Source: Branchiostoma floridae
Lineage: Eukaryota; Chordata; Leptocardii; Amphioxiformes; Branchiostomatidae
Reading direction: 5' to 3'
DNA: 64,000 nucleotides
Assembly (NCBI RefSeq): GCF_000003815.2
Contig: NC_049982.1
Span: forward strand, 12,283,785-12,347,784
Shown: positions 60,362 to 64,000 of the stretch, piece after piece
How positions within the stretch are numbered: position 1 is the stretch's first letter
Layout: each line of letters starts with the position of its first letter
Program-made: the position numbers and the translations under genes
The notes under the pieces: generated by a model
The model's database searches: none
Told to the model about the DNA's origin: nothing
Seen by the model: only the letters and a program-made list of their open reading frames with translations

Positions 60362-63300
60362 GTAAGAAGTACCATGTTCTTTGAGAATAGACCAAACAGT
60401 CTTGGCCAAACAATTGTTGGGAACAGCTATAGTCATAGTTTAGATATGGTAATACTAATAGCACCAAGAGAATGAGAGACAGACAAAAGTGCAAGATAGA
60501 TACAATCTTCACTGACATCGCTGTATAATGTTATAATTTTTTTGTTGTAATCTTGAAATCATCATCCTTAATCTACAACTTTGTCTCTTACAGTAACAGC
60601 TTTGGCAATCAAATCATGTTTAGTCCTTTAAGTTATCTTTTGTAGCCTCAATTGTAAGTCATAAATTGACAGGGACATTGATATCCCACCGTAGCACAAA
60701 GGTTACACAGTATTGAACTTACTCCGTCTGCCTCTTGGGACTGGCACCTGTTAGCATGGGTATCGCTGTTCAGTTCTACTTCATCCAGATAGGGGGCTCT
60801 TTGTCTATTTTTTCTGGCAAGGTATTATTTCAGTCACTTGCACAGATGGACCAGTTTTGAGACATGTGGACTCACACATGTACATGTACTAGCAACCACT
60901 CTGCAAAATGACCACCTGGCCACTGTGTTATTTTATCAAGAGGCCACCTGTCTTCTGTAGCATTTCTTCAAGTCTCCTAAGTGGTTACTAAAGACAGTTT
61001 GACACAGTTGTATTTTGTATTGTGTTATTACACATACATATTCCTGAAACAATTTACTGTTTTAATCACCATTGTGTATTCTGCAATGACGTGAGAAATG
61101 ACTGAAGCCTAACTGAGCAGATTGGATGAAAACTGGTGAATTCACCAGACGAGTGTTTTAATACCAGGTAATCTATGTTTAAAATCCAATCAAGTCATGC
61201 ATCCTGTAGATAATTGCAGTTAAATGCAGTGCATGTTGACTTGCAAATACAGGGAATTTTGATTTGTAATTGCAGGGTATGTTGTACGTAGATTCGTTTG
61301 AGAGACAATTGAGGGTATTGCTATAAATAGATAATTGAAAAATTGTCCCATGTTCCTCAGGCGTACCAGTGTTGGTGCAGTGTATAATTTATTTTTATTT
61401 TAAGCATAGACAGAGAAGACTGTGTATGTACAGAAAAGAACTAGATTATGTATTATTGGATGGTATGCTTCATTCTGAAAAAAATAGCACTGAAAATTGT
61501 AGCAGTTATAGAACCAGTAAGTTGAGAAATAGTACTAATGTGCTATGACATTTTCACTCTGACCAATGTGACATACTGGTAGCACGATGAGATCTATAGG
61601 GGACTTAGTCTTAAGGGGGCACACCCCAGTTTATTTCAGGTTTCAGTTGAAGGCTGGACAAGTCTAGCGGTTGTCTCTTCCAGAGGATTATTCTGCAGCA
61701 AAGTAACTGTTTATTGGCTGAGGGAATAACTAAGTCCTTCAATGGTACCGCTTTAATTTGGGTAATTTACATATTCTGGATAAATTGTTTATGCATTTAT
61801 AAGTAAAAAAAGTCGTATTAACTATTTACCAGTTATTTGAAGTTAGCCAGCTAATTTCAAGATCAAAGCCAGTTGAGGCTGAAAAATACTTAAGCATACA
61901 AGTATTATAAGTTGACAATGATATTTGTGCTATGCTATAACGTATGAGCCACTTATGATTAATAACAGCATCCACAGTGCTCTACCGTGGGCCAGTAGCG
62001 GAAGAACTGGGGTGTGCACTACTGATATGTGTCATCAGATGTTGCTTGAATATCAAATAATTTACATAGAAACAAACATATCAAACTTATTGAAGTCCTA
62101 CTTCTGTCTGTCCCAATACTGCATTTATCCATACAGTTCACAGCACTGCCTCTTTACTTTGCAGAAGAAGATGCCACGGTAGTTTGCATACATTAAACCG
62201 TTTTTTGACTACATGCATGCGACAAGAGAACCAAGTAGTGGGACATGCAAGTAAAATATGCAGGGCATCATGTAAGGCTTATCGGTACTTCTTTGAAACA
62301 TCAGAGAGACCAATTTACTTAAAAGCATTCAAGCTGGAACTGGTTATTACGAATGTGTCAAACTGTTCAGAAAGTCATTTGAATGTACATGTACCTCACG
62401 GGAAGGAAGTAATTGGCAGCAATCATGGATAGTATTTCATGAAGAAGAAGGAGCCGATATTTGCAATCAACCACAGGGTGGTCTCCACAGGCATGTACAT
62501 GTCTGATCTGCAATGTGTATAAATTTGCATCCTATGAATGTCATTCCATGACCTCTGTACGTATGTGTGTATAACAAAATTCTCATCAAAATGCATAACT
62601 TTGACAATCTTCAAATTTCATGGCCTTTTCTGCTATGGAATGGGGGCCCAAATATTGAAAATGAAATATCTACACAGTTTGTTTGTTAATTATAGATTCA
62701 GCATGTTGCATTGTGCTGTGAAAGGTAATTTATGTATTTAGTTAGTTATTTATTTATTTATTAGGATTCTCCATTTGGAGGGTATGGCGAAACAGGTGTT
62801 AAGGACACCTTTTCAAAGCCGCCATACACACATGTGCACATGTTCGCACATGTCTACACGCGGCGGGGTTATACCGCCCCTTACGGGGTGATATACCCTT
62901 TCGCTGGCTGATACGGTATGGAGGTTCGCCAGGCCTCCAACCGGGTGATTTGAAGTGAATCACCAACTCCAGACAGAAGGGTTTGCTCCCTCACACCGCA
63001 CCATCGCACGTGTGGGGGTTCTTTAACGTGCATAGGGTGTGACTCTCCCCATACACGGGACCTCCATTTAACGTCCTATCCGAGGGACGGCCCTAGCCGA
63101 AGCTAGGTACTCATTTTCACCTGAGTATAGTGAGGAAATTCGTGAAAAGTGCCTTTCCCAAGGGCACAAGACCGGTAACATAGTAGCTGGATTCGAACCC
63201 GCAACCTCTCGGTCACGAGGCGAAGACAGTACCACTGTGCTACGCGGCCCCACAATGATGTAATGATGTACAATTTGCATGAAAATGCTCAAACCCCTTT

Positions 63301-64000
63301 AGTTATCAAAAGGACAAAGATTAAATCATCTTACCAATCAAAATCATCATTGATTGATAAAATTGAAGGCATAAAACTAATTTGAATGTGGCTAGAAAAA
63401 CAAAATGACTACCGGTAATCAAAGAAAACAAGAAGAGGGCCAAACAAAAACTGCGTTGAGACAATAACTAGCGGAGAACAGTCCGTGTAATACGGTAGTG
63501 CATTGGACACCTTGGTGATTCATCTTTGTGTGAATCAATTTCTATGTGAAGAAAGTCACATGTGACAGACAGGCTTAAAGCAATTGGATCCAACAAAAGT
63601 TAGATCTTGCAGACCCGATAACTTAGACAAAGTATGCTCAGTGAAGTAGAAACCTGAGAAATTGGATTTTGTCCCGTACTGTAGTGGAAACTAATACTAT
63701 TGCTGTCATTCAAGCATGATGGATAGGGAGGAGGACAGGGGAAGTTATTGAGCACTGTCTGAAAACATTCCAGAGTAAGTCATAAGTCATGCCATTGGTA
63801 TTCATAGATTTCTTCTCAAAAGCCCATTTCTGAAGTTTGAAAGTTAAAATGTTAGTTCACTGTTGTTGAAGAACAATAGTTCTATCTGTGACTAATGCTT
63901 CTGTCAAAGATGAGATATTGGCTAATTTTGATACTTATTTTTTTATTATCTTCAAAGTCATTCTGATTCACCCTTATGGGGTAGAATGACAGTTGCATAG
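60362..64000 (+). other. INPP5A intron 4 (to window end)
   Basis: After the donor at 60,362 no further INPP5A exon could be identified before 64,000. One candidate near 62,132 was rejected. The stretch contains the SINE at 62,750-63,253 and otherwise AT-rich sequence without recognisable genes. Confidence 0.6.
62750..63253 (-). repeat. tRNA-derived SINE, near full length
   Basis: On the minus strand it starts GGGGCCGCGTAGCACAGTGG, with an A-box-like TAGCACAGTGGTA and a B-box GGTTCGAATCC about 45 nt later, the internal promoter of a tRNA gene. A body of about 420 bp follows, containing GGGAAAGGCACTTTTCACGA and GTTAAAGAACCCCCACACGT. The 3' tail is an AATA repeat (AATAAATAAATAA at 62,750-62,765). 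The head is no longer a functional tRNA. A related decayed copy lies at 44,190-44,365. Confidence 0.85.

Noticed and set aside
62132-62180. Possible INPP5A exon 5 (frame reading TALPLYFAEEDATV)
   Set aside because: It begins with an AL..YF resemblance to the expected sequence, but there is no AG acceptor in the required phase 0 position, the frame stops within a few codons and no good donor follows.
63180-63253. Functional tRNA gene on the minus strand
   Set aside because: A- and B-box-like motifs are present, but the acceptor stem does not close and the sequence continues into a SINE body with an AATA tail.

Overview
The window is intron-rich animal DNA from an invertebrate deuterostome, most likely an amphioxus (Branchiostoma). 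This rests on four vertebrate-like single-copy genes with many short phased introns, two assembly gaps, and a high load of small foldback (MITE-like) elements, tRNA-derived SINE sequence and CR1/L2-type LINE debris. The species is an inference; the genes were read directly from translated exons with matching splice phases.

Layout. 1-12,944 is a gene-poor region of foldback repeats and LINE remnants. Inside it (6.75-10.83 kb) lies a cluster of six related stem-loops of pri-miRNA size. 12,945-22,449 (+) is PUF60, a poly-U-binding splicing factor with two RRMs and a C-terminal UHM, 13 coding exons. 25,030-34,849 (+) is an ER glycerol-3-phosphate acyltransferase of the GPAT3/GPAT4 type, 15 coding exons. 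38,102-41,457 (-) is the mismatch-repair ATPase MLH1, in only four coding exons. 42,254-60,361 (+) holds the first four coding exons of INPP5A, the type I inositol 1,4,5-trisphosphate 5-phosphatase; the rest lies beyond the window. MLH1 and INPP5A are head to head with about 0.8 kb between start codons, and part of that interval is an unsequenced gap.

The most interesting content is alternative exon architecture. PUF60 carries two tandem copies of one exon, both 128 nt, separated by a 57-nt intron; using both would shift the frame, so the pair must be mutually exclusive. The GPAT gene has an analogous pair of 75-nt exons encoding alternative versions of a membrane segment, and also two homologous alternative first coding exons for the N-terminal membrane anchor. 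It could therefore make four proteins with one catalytic core and different membrane-embedded parts. The six-hairpin cluster is a second candidate for an undescribed element.

The four protein genes do not form a pathway. They are housekeeping functions (splicing, glycerolipid synthesis, DNA repair, IP3 signalling) that happen to be adjacent. Their introns host several non-autonomous DNA transposons whose inverted ends and target duplications can be read directly: TWA, TTAA and TA types.
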